DNA of 64,000 nucleotides, taken from positions 90,433 through 154,432 of the forward strand of contig JBBSMQ010000005.1 in the NCBI GenBank assembly GCA_038233075.1. The letters are read 5' to 3'. Below are positions 7,656 through 16,374 of this stretch, one piece after another (positions within the stretch are counted from its first letter, which is position 1; each line of letters begins with the position of its first letter). Made by a program: the position numbers and the translations under genes. Under the pieces are notes generated by a model. The model worked only from the letters and a program-made list of their open reading frames with translations. It was not told where the DNA came from and did not search any database. The stretch comes from Iamia sp038233075. GTDB lineage: Bacteria; Actinomycetota; Acidimicrobiia; Acidimicrobiales; Iamiaceae.

Positions 7656-9109
7656 CAGTCGACCGCCGTGGAGGCCCCGGTCCCGGTGTCGTCTCGCGCC
7701 AGGACCTCCTGTTCCTCCTGACGCCGACCCCGCCACTCCCAGATCCGCAGCAGCTCCCAGCGGATGCGGGGCCGCTCGGGCGGGGCCAGGCCGGCATCCT
7801 CGTCCCGCAGCTGGAGCTCGCGACAGAGGCGGTAGGTCGTGAGCGCGATCAGCGGGGGCACCACGATGAGGGCGACCCGGCACGCCACCAGCACCACGTT
7901 CACCGACAGGCCGAAGGTGGTGGCCAGCACGTCGGTCGAGCCCGACAGCGTCAACAGGGCGTAGAAGGTGAGCGTGGCCGCGCCCATGCTGGTGCGCACG
8001 GGCCGGTTGCGGGGCCGGTCGAGGAGGTGGTGCTCGACGGCGTCGGAGGTGAACTTGGCCTCCAGGAAGGGCCACAGGTAGAGCAGGGCGAAGGTGATGC
8101 TGGCCAGCAGGACGCCGGCGTAGAACGGCCCGGGGATCTCGTAGCCCGCCAGCCGGGTCTCCCACCCGGGGAACACCCGCAGGGCGCCGTCGAGCCAGGC
8201 CATGTACCAGTCGGGCTGGGAGGCGGAGGAGACGTTGGAGAGCTTGTAGGGGCCGTAGAGCCAGACCGGGTTGATCTGGGCCAGGCCCCCGAGGGCGGCG
8301 TTCATGGCCGCCGTGCAGAGCAGGAGCCCGATGGACTTGAACGCGAACCGGGGCCAGACGGGCTCGCCCACCACGTTCTTCTCGGTCCGGCCCCGGCCGC
8401 CGAACTGGGTGTGCTTGTGGCGCACCACCAGACCCAGGTGGACGACGAGCAGGCCTACGATGGCGGTGGGCAGCAACAGGATGTGGATGACGTAGAGCCG
8501 GTTGATGATGTCGGGACCGGGGAACTCGCCGCCGAAGAGGAGCGAGGCCAGCCACGTGCCGGCGAGGGGGATCGACAGGGTGATCGAGTAGGCGATGCGC
8601 AGGCCCGTGCCCGACAGCTGGTCGTCGAGCAGGGAGTAGCCGGCGAAGCCGTTGAAGATGGCCAGGATCAACAGGGTGACGCCGACCATCCAGTTGAGCT
8701 CGCGGGGCCGCCGGAAGGCACCGGTGAAGAAGATCCGCATCAGGTGGACCACGATGGCGGCGAGGAACAGCAGGGCGGCCCAGTGGTGCATCTGGCGCAT
8801 CACCAGCCCGGCCCGGACGTCGAAGCTGATGTCGAGGGCGGAGCGGTACGCTTGGGACATGGTCACGCCCTGGAGCGGCCCGTAGCTGCCCTGGTAGACG
8901 ACCTCCTCGACGCTGGGGTCGAAGAAGAAGGTCAGGTACACCCCGGTGGCCAGGAGGACGACGAGCGAGTAGAGGGCGATCTCGCCGATCAGGAACGACC
9001 AGTGGTCCGGGAACACCTTGCCCAGGGCGGTGCGGGCGAACTTGGCCGAGCCGGTGCGCTCGTCGACCCATCGGGCGACGCGCCGGGTGATCAGGCGGTT
9101 GCGGGCCAT
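7655..9109 (-). CDS. qcrB: Menaquinol-cytochrome c reductase cytochrome b subunit
   Basis: Membrane subunit of the actinobacterial bc1-type complex that oxidises menaquinol and carries two b haems. The 484-aa product has an N-terminal cytochrome b core with histidine pairs in helices 2 and 4 (around H108/H122 and H209/H224). The C-terminal third carries the extra helices and a cytoplasmic tail. The quinol-site signature PGWE is seen as FPGWETR. It follows qcrA with a one-base overlap at 9109 and is translationally coupled to the ankyrin gene. Confidence 0.96.
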   Translation of the reverse strand: MARNRLITRRVARWVDERTGSAKFARTALGKVFPDHWSFLIGEIALYSLVVLLATGVYLTFFFDPSVEEVVYQGSYGPLQGVTMSQAYRSALDISFDVRAGLVMRQMHHWAALLFLAAIVVHLMRIFFTGAFRRPRELNWMVGVTLLILAIFNGFAGYSLLDDQLSGTGLRIAYSITLSIPLAGTWLASLLFGGEFPGPDIINRLYVIHILLLPTAIVGLLVVHLGLVVRHKHTQFGGRGRTEKNVVGEPVWPRFAFKSIGLLLCTAAMNAALGGLAQINPVWLYGPYKLSNVSSASQPDWYMAWLDGALRVFPGWETRLAGYEIPGPFYAGVLLASITFALLYLWPFLEAKFTSDAVEHHLLDRPRNRPVRTSMGAATLTFYALLTLSGSTDVLATTFGLSVNVVLVACRVALIVVPPLIALTTYRLCRELQLRDEDAGLAPPERPRIRWELLRIWEWRGRRQEEQEVLARDDTGTGASTAVD

Positions 9110-10092
9110 CAGCGGTCACGGTCCCAGAAGCCGGGCCCGGTGGGGCTGGAGAAGTCGCCGTCGGCGACGAGGTAGCCCTCGTCGTCGAGGCCGAGGGGAA
9201 GCTGAGGCAGGGGCCGACCGGCCGGACCGAAGAGCACCTCGGCCCCGTCGAGCACGTCGAAGGTGGACTGATGGCAGGGGCACAGCAGCAGGTGGTCGTC
9301 GGCCTCGTAGAGGCCCACCGGGCAGCCGACGTGGGTGCAGATCTTGGAGTAGGCGATGACCCCGTTCTGAGTCCAGCCCTCCCGGCCCTCGACGGGGTTG
9401 ACCGGTTCGTTGGGCCGGATGAGCAGGGTGGCGGCGTCAGCCTGGTTGGCAGGCATCACGTCCTCACCCTCGGCATCGGGGTTCTGAGGCACCTCGGGGA
9501 ACACGGTGAGCACGCCGTTGAGGTTGATGTCGCCGGGCCGCACCCGGGCGTTGTTGGCGGTGACGATGTAGACGCCGGCGGTGAAGGGAGTGGTCTTCAG
9601 ACCCTTGCCGGGCCGAGGGCCGAGAGAGCGGATCGGGAACAGGAGGGCGACGCCGAGGGCCGTCACCGCGGCGCCGGCCGAGCGGACCAGCAGCTTGCGG
9701 CGGGTCAGGATGTTCTCGCCCTGCTGGAACTCCTCCCGGAAGGCGTCGACCTCGGCCTCGCTGGACGCGATGGGGTGGCGGGCCTCGACCACCGGTGCGT
9801 GGGGCATGAACCGCTTGGACCAGAGGATGAAGCCGATCCCCAGCCCGGCCAGGGCCGTCGCCAGGAACAGACCCTCGAGCTGGGTCTGGCCTCCGGACCA
9901 GTAGACGACGGCCAGGGCGATGGCCGCCGCGGTGCTGACAAGGAAGCCGCTGGCCACCGCCAGCTCCGCCCGCTCCGACTCGGTGGCACCAGCTGATCGA
10001 GGCGGCTCGGCACCGCTGGCACCGGGGCACCCGAGACAGCCCCTGTCGGCGCCGTTGCCGGTGGTGCCCTGCTCGGCCTCGTCGGGGCTCAT
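9109..10092 (-). CDS. qcrA: Rieske iron-sulfur subunit of the bc1 complex
   Basis: Transfers electrons from menaquinol to cytochrome c through a [2Fe-2S] cluster. The 327-aa product is of the long actinobacterial type with three N-terminal membrane helices (about 50-70, 76-93 and 140-160, the last after a TRRKLL segment). The Rieske motifs are C252-T-H254-V-G-C257 and C271-P-C273-H274; C257 and C273 form the usual disulfide. ATG at 10092 gives a 40-base gap from qcrC. A GTG at 10161 is also in frame, but it would overlap qcrC by 29 bases. Confidence 0.94.
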   Translation of the reverse strand: MSPDEAEQGTTGNGADRGCLGCPGASGAEPPRSAGATESERAELAVASGFLVSTAAAIALAVVYWSGGQTQLEGLFLATALAGLGIGFILWSKRFMPHAPVVEARHPIASSEAEVDAFREEFQQGENILTRRKLLVRSAGAAVTALGVALLFPIRSLGPRPGKGLKTTPFTAGVYIVTANNARVRPGDINLNGVLTVFPEVPQNPDAEGEDVMPANQADAATLLIRPNEPVNPVEGREGWTQNGVIAYSKICTHVGCPVGLYEADDHLLLCPCHQSTFDVLDGAEVLFGPAGRPLPQLPLGLDDEGYLVADGDFSSPTGPGFWDRDR

Positions 10093-10132
10093 CGGACCGT
10101 GGGACGAGGGGGTAAGGCGGGGTGCAGGACGC

Positions 10133-11113
10133 TCACGACGGGTCCTCCGGGGTCGGGTCACGGGCCGGCTCCGGTGGGGTGGTGCCGCCGGTCGCAGCCG
10201 TCGCCGGGTTGGTGTCGCCGGTCGATGCCTCGGCCTCCTCCCCGGGAGGGATCGGGTCGACCCGGGGGGTGTTCGCCCTCCGGAAGCCCATGAAGTAGGC
10301 CGCGAAGAGCAGGGTGCCGAGACCTCCGACCCAGGCCATCATGCCCTCGGGGATGGGGCCGAGCCGGCCGAGGTCCAGGCCACCGGCGTCGTTCGGATCC
10401 TCGAGGTAAGTGACGTAGCGGGCGATGCTGTCGAGGTCCTGGTCGTCGATGATGTCGGTGCCGAACCGGGGCATCTGGCCCGGTCCCGCCCGCATCGCGG
10501 CGCCGATCTGGAGGGGCGTGACGGTGCTCAGCGAGGGTGCCGCCCGCCCGTAGCTCAGGGCGCCGCCGGCGCCGGTGGCCGAGTGGCACGCCTGGCAGCT
10601 CTGTCGGTACAGCTCACCGCCCTCGGACAGGTCGCCTGAGGCGAGGTCGACGTCGGGTAGGGCGGGGCCGTCGCCAAGGGACCCCACGTAGGCGACGAGG
10701 GCGTCGATCTGGGAGGGCGAGAAGGCCGGTTCCTTGGCCTCGGGCGGCCGGGACGGGTCGGCGAGGGGCATGCGCCCGGTGCTGAGCTGGAAGAAGGCTC
10801 CGGCCTCGCCCGTGGTCTCGAGCGAGGGGCCCCGCAGTGCACCGTCGGGCGCATCGAGGCCCTGGCCCTCGTCGCCGTGGCAGCTGACGCAGCTCGTCTG
10901 GTACAGGGTGCGGCCCTGCGCCACCAGCTCGGCGTCGGTGGGCTGAGACTGGGTCGCGACGCCCTCGTGAGGCGCGGCGTCGGACGGCGCCGCCAGCACG
11001 ACCACGGCCGCAGCGCCGGCCACGCAGCCGAGGAGCGGGAGCAGCCGCCGGCGACGACGAGGCCGGGTGGGGGCCGAGGCGCGGGTGGGGGTGGGCTCGG
11101 AGGCCACCGTCAC
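10133..11113 (-). CDS. qcrC: Dihaem cytochrome c subunit of the bc1 complex
   Basis: A 326-aa cytochrome cc subunit that relays electrons directly from the bc1 complex to the CuA centre, replacing a soluble cytochrome c. A signal/anchor helix lies at about 24-43. Two haem-c sites follow, CVSCH (C75, C78, H79) and CQACH (C173, C176, H177). A C-terminal membrane helix (about 266-285) and a Thr/Pro/Glu-rich tail end the protein. The GTG start overlaps the ctaE stop as GTGA. Confidence 0.95.
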   Translation of the reverse strand: MTVASEPTPTRASAPTRPRRRRRLLPLLGCVAGAAAVVVLAAPSDAAPHEGVATQSQPTDAELVAQGRTLYQTSCVSCHGDEGQGLDAPDGALRGPSLETTGEAGAFFQLSTGRMPLADPSRPPEAKEPAFSPSQIDALVAYVGSLGDGPALPDVDLASGDLSEGGELYRQSCQACHSATGAGGALSYGRAAPSLSTVTPLQIGAAMRAGPGQMPRFGTDIIDDQDLDSIARYVTYLEDPNDAGGLDLGRLGPIPEGMMAWVGGLGTLLFAAYFMGFRRANTPRVDPIPPGEEAEASTGDTNPATAATGGTTPPEPARDPTPEDPS

Positions 11114-11736
11114 CCGAGCAGGTAGAGGGTGGCGAACATGGCCACCCAGACGACGTCGACGAAGTGCCAGTAGTAGCCCACGACGGCCACCGGCGGACCG
11201 ACCGGCGCCTCGGTGCGCCCCGCGATCAGGGAGATGACCCCCACCATGAACAGGAGCCCACCCAGCACGTGGAGCCCGTGGAAACCGGTCATCAGGTAGA
11301 AGGTCGACCCGTAGGCGTGGCTGGAGATGGAGAAGTCGAGGATGGCCCACTCCTGCACCAGGTTGGCGAGGAACAGCGCTCCCAGGGTCGCGGTCACGGC
11401 CAGCCAGCGGATCACCCGTCGGGTGTCGCGCCGCTCGCTCGCCACCACGGCCAGGTGCATGGTGCCACTCGATGCGACCAGCACCAGCGTGGCCAGGAAC
11501 GCGCGGGGGACGTCGAGCTCGACGTCGGCGGGGGGCCAGACGTCGGTGGTGGAGCCGAGGAAGAAGTGGGAGCCGAACAGCCCAGCGAAGAACATAAGCT
11601 CCGAGGCCAGCCACACCACCACGCCGACGCCCAGGATCGTCGGGCGGCCCGGGACATCGCGGCCGGGGGTCGCGGTGCGCGCGGCCGGGGATGCCCCGGT
11701 CGCGATCGGACCGGCCGCGGAGTCGACGCCGGACAT
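11110..11736 (-). CDS. ctaE: Cytochrome c oxidase subunit III
   Basis: Structural subunit of the aa3 oxidase, 208 aa with five predicted helices and a polar N-terminal tail of about 30 residues. The typical ELMFFAGLFGSHFF helix and the GFHGLHVLGG motif, with its conserved histidines, are present. It is the first gene of the leftward ctaE-qcrCAB-ankyrin operon and diverges from ctaG. Separation from ctaCDF by the bc1 genes is usual in actinobacteria. Confidence 0.95.
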   Translation of the reverse strand: MSGVDSAAGPIATGASPAARTATPGRDVPGRPTILGVGVVVWLASELMFFAGLFGSHFFLGSTTDVWPPADVELDVPRAFLATLVLVASSGTMHLAVVASERRDTRRVIRWLAVTATLGALFLANLVQEWAILDFSISSHAYGSTFYLMTGFHGLHVLGGLLFMVGVISLIAGRTEAPVGPPVAVVGYYWHFVDVVWVAMFATLYLLG

Positions 11737-11796
11737 CTGCCCTTCCTATCGCGTGGCCGGACCCTGATGTCGGACCGGAACCCGTCGGTGCGGGGG

Positions 11797-11802
11797 TAGG
11801 TT
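11797..11802 (+). promoter_or_regulatory. -10 element of leaderless promoter for ctaG
   Basis: TAGGTT lies nine bases before the GTG at 11812 in the short divergent region between ctaE and ctaG. Confidence 0.4.
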
Positions 11803-11811
11803 CGCGTCGCT

Positions 11812-12738
11812 GTGGTCGCGCTCGCCGCCCCCTCGGCCGGCACCCTGCTGGCGCCGGCGATCGATCCGGCCTTCCTCCTGCTCTCGCTGGTGCTGGCCGG
11901 CACCTATGCCGGGCTGCTGCGTTCCCGGGCCCAGCGCCACCCGGAGCGACCCTGGCCCCGAGGCCGGACCGTCGCCTTCGCCCTCGGCGTGGCCGCCGTC
12001 GTGGTCGCCACCCAGCTGGGCCTGGCCCGCTACGACACCTCGCTGCTGAGCCTGCACATGCTCCAGCACCTGCTCCTCGGCATGGTGGCCCCTCTCCTCA
12101 TGGCGCTCGGTGCGCCGATCACCCTCGCTCTCCAGGGCCTGCCCCGCGGGGGCCAGGTCGGCCTGCTCCGACTCCTGAACCACCCGGTCGCTCGGGCGCT
12201 GAGCCATCCGCTGGTCGCATGGTCGGTCTTCAGCCTGAGCCTGTTCGCCCTCTACTTCAGCCCGCTGTTCGAGGCTTCGGTGCGGAACGACCTGGTCCAC
12301 ACCGGGGTGCACCTGCACTTCCTCGCTGCCGGGTTCCTCTTCTGCTGGTCGGTGCTCGCGGTCGACCAGGGCCGCCGGCGGGTGGGCCATGCGGTACGGC
12401 TGTTGGCCGTGCTGATGACGGTGCCGTTCCACGCCATCCTCGGCCTTGCCCTCCTGGGCGGTGCTGATCGGCCCCTGGGCGCGGGGGTGTTCGTCCCCCT
12501 CGACGCCTCGTGGGGCAGCACGCTGGCCGCCGACCAGCGGGTCGCGGCCAGCGCCCTGTGGGGCCTCGGTGAGGTGTGGGGCGCGGTCCTGGTGATCATG
12601 GTGGCCGCCGCCTGGATGCGCGACGAGAGCCGGCGCCAGGCCCGGGAGGACGCCCGCCTCGACGCCGCCGCGTCGACCCGGGACGCGGCGTCGGGGCAGG
12701 TCCGGGTGTCGGGTCAAGAGGAGAGGTCGCCGGGATGA
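11812..12738 (+). CDS. ctaG: CtaG-type cytochrome c oxidase assembly protein (caa3_CtaG)
   Basis: A 308-aa membrane protein of the caa3_CtaG family, needed for assembly of the oxidase, probably in copper delivery. Seven or so hydrophobic helices are predicted. The conserved HMLQHLLLGMVAPLLMALGAP segment with its histidines near the second and third helices, and HTGVHLHFLAAGFLF later, are characteristic. This family is unrelated to the mitochondrial Cox11 that shares the name. It diverges from ctaE and has a TAGGTT promoter element. Confidence 0.88.
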   Translation: MVALAAPSAGTLLAPAIDPAFLLLSLVLAGTYAGLLRSRAQRHPERPWPRGRTVAFALGVAAVVVATQLGLARYDTSLLSLHMLQHLLLGMVAPLLMALGAPITLALQGLPRGGQVGLLRLLNHPVARALSHPLVAWSVFSLSLFALYFSPLFEASVRNDLVHTGVHLHFLAAGFLFCWSVLAVDQGRRRVGHAVRLLAVLMTVPFHAILGLALLGGADRPLGAGVFVPLDASWGSTLAADQRVAASALWGLGEVWGAVLVIMVAAAWMRDESRRQAREDARLDAAASTRDAASGQVRVSGQEERSPG

Positions 12739-12791
12739 GAGGTTGCCGCGACGAGAGGGTGCTGGGCGCCACCATGGTCCCGTCGGAGCCG

Positions 12792-12797
12792 TAGCGT
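12792..12797 (+). promoter_or_regulatory. -10 element of leaderless promoter for the DrrA-type ATPase
   Basis: TAGCGT ends seven bases before the ATG at 12805. Confidence 0.5.
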
Positions 12798-12804
12798 CCT
12801 GCCC

Positions 12805-13845
12805 ATGACCACCGACGAGTTGGCCATCGAGGTCGCGGGCCTCACCAAGCGCTTCGGTGACGTCGTCGCGCTGGACGGGGTCGACCTGCGGGTGCGCCAG
12901 GGCTCGGTCTACGGCCTGCTCGGCCCCAACGGGGCGGGCAAGACCACGACGGTTCGGGTGCTGACCACCATCCTCGCCCCCGACGAGGGCGAGGCCCGGG
13001 TGCTGGGCCTCGACGTGGCCACCCGGGCCGACGCCGTGCGCCGGGTCATCGGCCTGGCCGGCCAGTACGCGGCGGTCGACGAGCAGCTCACCGCCCGGGA
13101 GAACCTGGTGCTGGTCGGCCGCCTCACCCACCAGCGTCGGTCCGGCCTGCGGGCACGGGCCGACGAGCTGCTCGAGGCCTTCGACCTGGGCCACGCCGCC
13201 GACCGTCCGCTCAAGACCTTCTCCGGCGGCATGCGGCGCCGCCTGGACCTGGCCGCCTCGCTGGTCCATCGGCCGCCGGTGCTGTTCCTGGACGAGCCCA
13301 CCACCGGGCTCGACCCCCGCAGCCGGAGCGACCTGTGGGACCTCATCCGCACGCTCGTCGAGGGCGGGACGACGGTGCTGCTGACGACGCAGTACCTGGA
13401 GGAGGCCGACGTGCTGGCCGAGCGCATCGCCGTGGTCGACCAGGGCCGGGTGATCGCCGAGGGCACCTCCGAGGAGCTCAAGGCCCAGATGGGCGCGACC
13501 GTGCTCGAGCTCACCTTCGCCGACCCACGGTCGGCTTCCGCGGCGGTGGGCGAGGTGGCCCGGGTCCTGCCCGGGGCCGAGGCCGACGGCACCCTGGTGC
13601 GCGTCACCGTCCCCGACGGCACCCACTCCGCCCTGGAGGTGCTGCGGGCCCTCGATGCCGCCGGCACCGACGTGGCCGGCATGACCCTCCGCGAACCGAG
13701 TCTCGACGACGTCTTCCTCTCCCTCACCGGCCGTCCGGCCGAGTCCGGAGACGAGACCCCGCCCGACGAGGGCGGCACCCGACCTGCCGACGACCCGTCC
13801 GACCCCGTCCCGCCCGACCTCGCGCCCACCGGAGGCCGCCGATGA
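12805..13845 (+). CDS. ABC transporter ATP-binding protein, DrrA type
   Basis: Nucleotide-binding subunit (346 aa) of an ABC-2 type exporter. Walker A is GPNGAGKTTT (about 39-48), the signature is FSGGMRRRLDLAAS, Walker B is VLFLDEPTTGLDPR and the switch His lies in the DVLAERIAVVDQG region. The C-terminal 80-residue extension, ending in PSLDDVFLSLTGRP, is characteristic of the daunorubicin-resistance (DrrA) family. It overlaps the permease gene by ATGA. Drug or lipid export is likely; substrate unknown. Confidence 0.93.
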   Translation: MTTDELAIEVAGLTKRFGDVVALDGVDLRVRQGSVYGLLGPNGAGKTTTVRVLTTILAPDEGEARVLGLDVATRADAVRRVIGLAGQYAAVDEQLTARENLVLVGRLTHQRRSGLRARADELLEAFDLGHAADRPLKTFSGGMRRRLDLAASLVHRPPVLFLDEPTTGLDPRSRSDLWDLIRTLVEGGTTVLLTTQYLEEADVLAERIAVVDQGRVIAEGTSEELKAQMGATVLELTFADPRSASAAVGEVARVLPGAEADGTLVRVTVPDGTHSALEVLRALDAAGTDVAGMTLREPSLDDVFLSLTGRPAESGDETPPDEGGTRPADDPSDPVPPDLAPTGGRR

Positions 13846-14723
13846 CCGCCACCGCCACCCCGGCCACGCCGTCGAGCGTGATCGCCCCCACCGACGGGTC
13901 GACCGTCGAGGGCGGTTCCCGCCTCGTCTGGGCCGTGCGCGACACGCTGGCCATGGCCCAGCGCAACCTGCTCCACATCACCCGGGTGCCCCAGCTGCTG
14001 GTGTTCACCTTCATCCAGCCGGTGATGTTCGTGCTGCTGTTCCGCTACGTGTTCGGCGGCGCCATCCCCATCCCGGGCCTCTCCTACGTCAACTACCTGA
14101 TGCCCGGGATCTTCGGCCAGACGGTGATGTTCGGAGCGGCCAACACCGCGGTGGGCCTGGCCGACGACCTGGGCACCGGCATCATCGAGCGCTTCCGGTC
14201 GCTGCCCATGGCCCGCCTAGCCGTCCTGTCCGGGCGCACGCTGGCCGACCTGGCCCGCAGCTGCGTCGTGGTGGCCGTGATGCTGCTGGTGGGCTTCGCG
14301 GTGGGGTTCCGTCCGGACGGGAGCGTTCTCAACATCGCCGCTGGCATCGTCATCGTGCTCGGCTTCGCCTTCGGCCTCTCCTGGCTGTTCGCCAACGTGG
14401 GCCTGCGGGCGCCCAACGCCGAGGCGGCCCAGGCCGTCGCCTTCCCCATCATGTTCCCGCTGACCTTCGCCTCCTCGGCGTTCGTGCCGGTGAACACCAT
14501 GCCGGGATGGCTCCAGGGCTTTGCGGCCCATCAGCCCGTCACCGTCGTCATCAACGCGGCCCGCTCGTTGATGCTGGGCCCGGAGGCCACCGCCCAGCTG
14601 CGAGAGGCCGGGGTGTTCACCACCTCGGGCACCAGCTACGTGATCCAGGCCTTCGCCTGGATCGCCGTCATCGTCGGCATCGCCGCCCCCCTGGCCGTCC
14701 GCCGCTACCGCCGCACCGTCTGA
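13842..14723 (+). CDS. ABC-2 type transporter permease, DrrB type
   Basis: A 293-aa membrane partner of the preceding ATPase, with six predicted helices. The conserved early motif FIQPVMFVLLFRYVFGGAI and the ERFRSLPMARLAVLSGR cytoplasmic loop are hallmarks of the family. The start is the ATG in the ATGA overlap with the ATPase stop. A second, similar gene pair is found at 44757-46630 in this window. Confidence 0.92.
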   Translation: MTATATPATPSSVIAPTDGSTVEGGSRLVWAVRDTLAMAQRNLLHITRVPQLLVFTFIQPVMFVLLFRYVFGGAIPIPGLSYVNYLMPGIFGQTVMFGAANTAVGLADDLGTGIIERFRSLPMARLAVLSGRTLADLARSCVVVAVMLLVGFAVGFRPDGSVLNIAAGIVIVLGFAFGLSWLFANVGLRAPNAEAAQAVAFPIMFPLTFASSAFVPVNTMPGWLQGFAAHQPVTVVINAARSLMLGPEATAQLREAGVFTTSGTSYVIQAFAWIAVIVGIAAPLAVRRYRRTV

Positions 14724-14854
14724 CCCTCTCCCAGCGGACAGGCGGGACCAGGGCGAATGCGACCACGACGAGCGAGCTGGGCATCTCCGCGACGGCCCGT
14801 GCGAACCGGGCGGACCCGTCCGCGGGCCCCGGCCGCGGCTCGTCCAGGCACCGA

Positions 14855-15310
14855 TCATCCCGCCCGGGGGTCCGGCCCCTGGTCGCGCACGGTCCGGGCG
14901 ATCTCGTTGACGTAGGTCGGGAACTGTTGGAGGACGTCGCCGATCGCCTCGGCGACGAGGTCGACCCGCACATCGACGTAGTGGTGCACTAGCACGTTGC
15001 GGAGACCGGCAGCAGGAGCCAGCCGCTCGGCCGATTCCGGGTCGAGCACCCCGGCGGTGGCCAGGTCGAGGAACGACTGTCGGCCCGTGTCCGGGGCGCG
15101 CCCGAGCAGGGCCACGGCCAGGTGGGCGTTGACGTCGAAGGCCAGGTCGACGATCACCTGGAGGAGGCGCTCGGCGGCGGCGCGGGTCAGGGGCTCGGCG
15201 TCGAGGCGGGCCGCATCAACGCCCTCGAGCTCGGCCAGGGACGACAGGGCCTCCTCGATGAGCCGCAGCCGGCGGAGCACGGTGTCGACATCGATGCGGC
15301 TCGGTGTCAT
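14855..15310 (-). CDS. HepT-like (HEPN) ribonuclease toxin
   Basis: A 151-aa HEPN-domain protein. The catalytic R-x4-H-x-Y motif is visible as RNVLVHHY. HepT toxins act as RNases or are silenced by AMPylation of the Tyr of this motif by the partner MNT enzyme. The ATG overlaps the partner's stop by ATGA. Together with 15307-15711 it forms an MNT/HepT toxin-antitoxin module in the usual gene order, antitoxin first. Confidence 0.9.
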   Translation of the reverse strand: MTPSRIDVDTVLRRLRLIEEALSSLAELEGVDAARLDAEPLTRAAAERLLQVIVDLAFDVNAHLAVALLGRAPDTGRQSFLDLATAGVLDPESAERLAPAAGLRNVLVHHYVDVRVDLVAEAIGDVLQQFPTYVNEIARTVRDQGPDPRAG

Positions 15311-15711
15311 CGCGCCATGCGCTCCAGGTCGAGCGCCCGGAAGCGGGCGGTGTCGCGGCGGTGGCCGAGGGCCGCCATCTGGGCCTCGGCGTACACCCCG
15401 GGCCGGCTCTCGTAGAGGGGGACCCCCACCAGCGCCTCGGCGTCGAGCACGGGCTGGTCTCCGGAGACGACAGCGACGTCGATGGCGTCGTAGCCGGTCG
15501 TGGCCACCAGCAGGTCGACGAGCTCGAGCAGCCGGACGGGCCCGGAGAAGCCGACGCCGACGTCGAGGTCGGAGGGATCGCCGTGGGTCCGTGCCGCGCT
15601 GCCGAAGGCGCCCATGAAGGCCACGCCGAGGTCGCGGAAGTCGGCATCGAGGGCCCCGGCCTCCAGGGCGCGCTGCAGCCGGGCCAGCGCAGAGCGGGCG
15701 TCGACGGGCAC
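15307..15711 (-). CDS. MntA-like nucleotidyltransferase antitoxin
   Basis: A 134-aa minimal nucleotidyltransferase. The polymerase-beta fold signature appears as GSAARTHGDPSDLDVGV, i.e. GS-x9-D-x-D, one residue shorter between the elements than the textbook GS-x10-D-x-D. A third acidic residue is in IDVAVVS. In characterised pairs this enzyme AMPylates the HepT toxin. The GTG start lies six bases after a TAACCT -10 element, so it is probably leaderless. Confidence 0.88.
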   Translation of the reverse strand: MPVDARSALARLQRALEAGALDADFRDLGVAFMGAFGSAARTHGDPSDLDVGVGFSGPVRLLELVDLLVATTGYDAIDVAVVSGDQPVLDAEALVGVPLYESRPGVYAEAQMAALGHRRDTARFRALDLERMAR

Positions 15712-15717
15712 CTCAGG

Positions 15718-15723
15718 AGGTTA
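15718..15723 (-). promoter_or_regulatory. -10 element of leaderless promoter for the MNT/HepT module
   Basis: On the minus strand TAACCT ends six bases before the GTG at 15711. Confidence 0.5.
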
Positions 15724-15783
15724 CGGCGGCCCCGGCGACCGTCGCGGTAAGGCCGGGACCGGGTGCACCCCGCCGGGTCGGCG

Positions 15784-16368
15784 TCAGGCTCTGACCCCGC
15801 CCGGGCTGCGGTAGAGCACGTGGCGGCGCAGGGGGTGGCCCGGCTCCAGGCGCGGGTGGTCGAAGTCGTCGGCCGGGTCGTGGGTGAGGCCGATCTTCTC
15901 CATGACCCGGCGGCTGCGGTGGTTGTCGACCGAGGTGAACGAGACCACCTCGTCGAGGCCCAGCGCGCCGAGGGCCAGGGCCAGCACGGCCGTCGCCCCT
16001 TCGGTGGCCAGGCCCCGGTCCCACGCTTCCTGGGCCAGACGCCAGCCGATCTCCACGCACGGCGTGAAGTGGGCCTCGAACCCCGGTGGGTTCAGCCCGA
16101 TGAAGCCCACGAAGTCGGCCTCCCCCGGCACCTCCGCCGCCCACAGGCCCCAGCCCCGCTCCCGGAGGTCGTGGCCCTTGGCGTCGGCGAAGGCATCGCT
16201 GTCCGCTCGGCTGAGCAGGCGCGGCATCAGCTCCATGACCACCGGGTCGACGTTGAGGGCGGCGAAGGGCTCGCGGTCCGACGCCCGCCATCCTCGCAGC
16301 AGCAGGCGGGGCGTGCGGAGGCTCCTCACCTCTCCCTCGGACGGAACCGGGCCGGGCACGGGTGGCAC
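15784..16368 (-). CDS. GNAT N-acetyltransferase, RimJ/RimL type
   Basis: A 194-aa acetyltransferase fold of the Acetyltransf_3 group. LRTPRLLLRGWRASDREPFA is the standard N-terminal strand/helix, and the acetyl-CoA-binding region (RGLATEGATAVLALALG) is intact. The C-terminal half has SVDNHRSRRVMEKIGL, typical of this group. The substrate is unknown (protein N-terminus or small amine). GTG 16368 is the longest start; a second GTG at 16329, just before the conserved RSLRTPRL, is equally possible. It starts six bases after the HAD gene stop, so it is probably co-transcribed with it. Confidence 0.88.
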   Translation of the reverse strand: MPPVPGPVPSEGEVRSLRTPRLLLRGWRASDREPFAALNVDPVVMELMPRLLSRADSDAFADAKGHDLRERGWGLWAAEVPGEADFVGFIGLNPPGFEAHFTPCVEIGWRLAQEAWDRGLATEGATAVLALALGALGLDEVVSFTSVDNHRSRRVMEKIGLTHDPADDFDHPRLEPGHPLRRHVLYRSPGGVRA

Positions 16369-16374
16369 CGGGCC

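Noticed and set aside
11746..13626. A 626-codon frame antisense to ctaG and the DrrA-type ATPase
   Set aside because: Same type of antisense shadow; no start signal and no homology.
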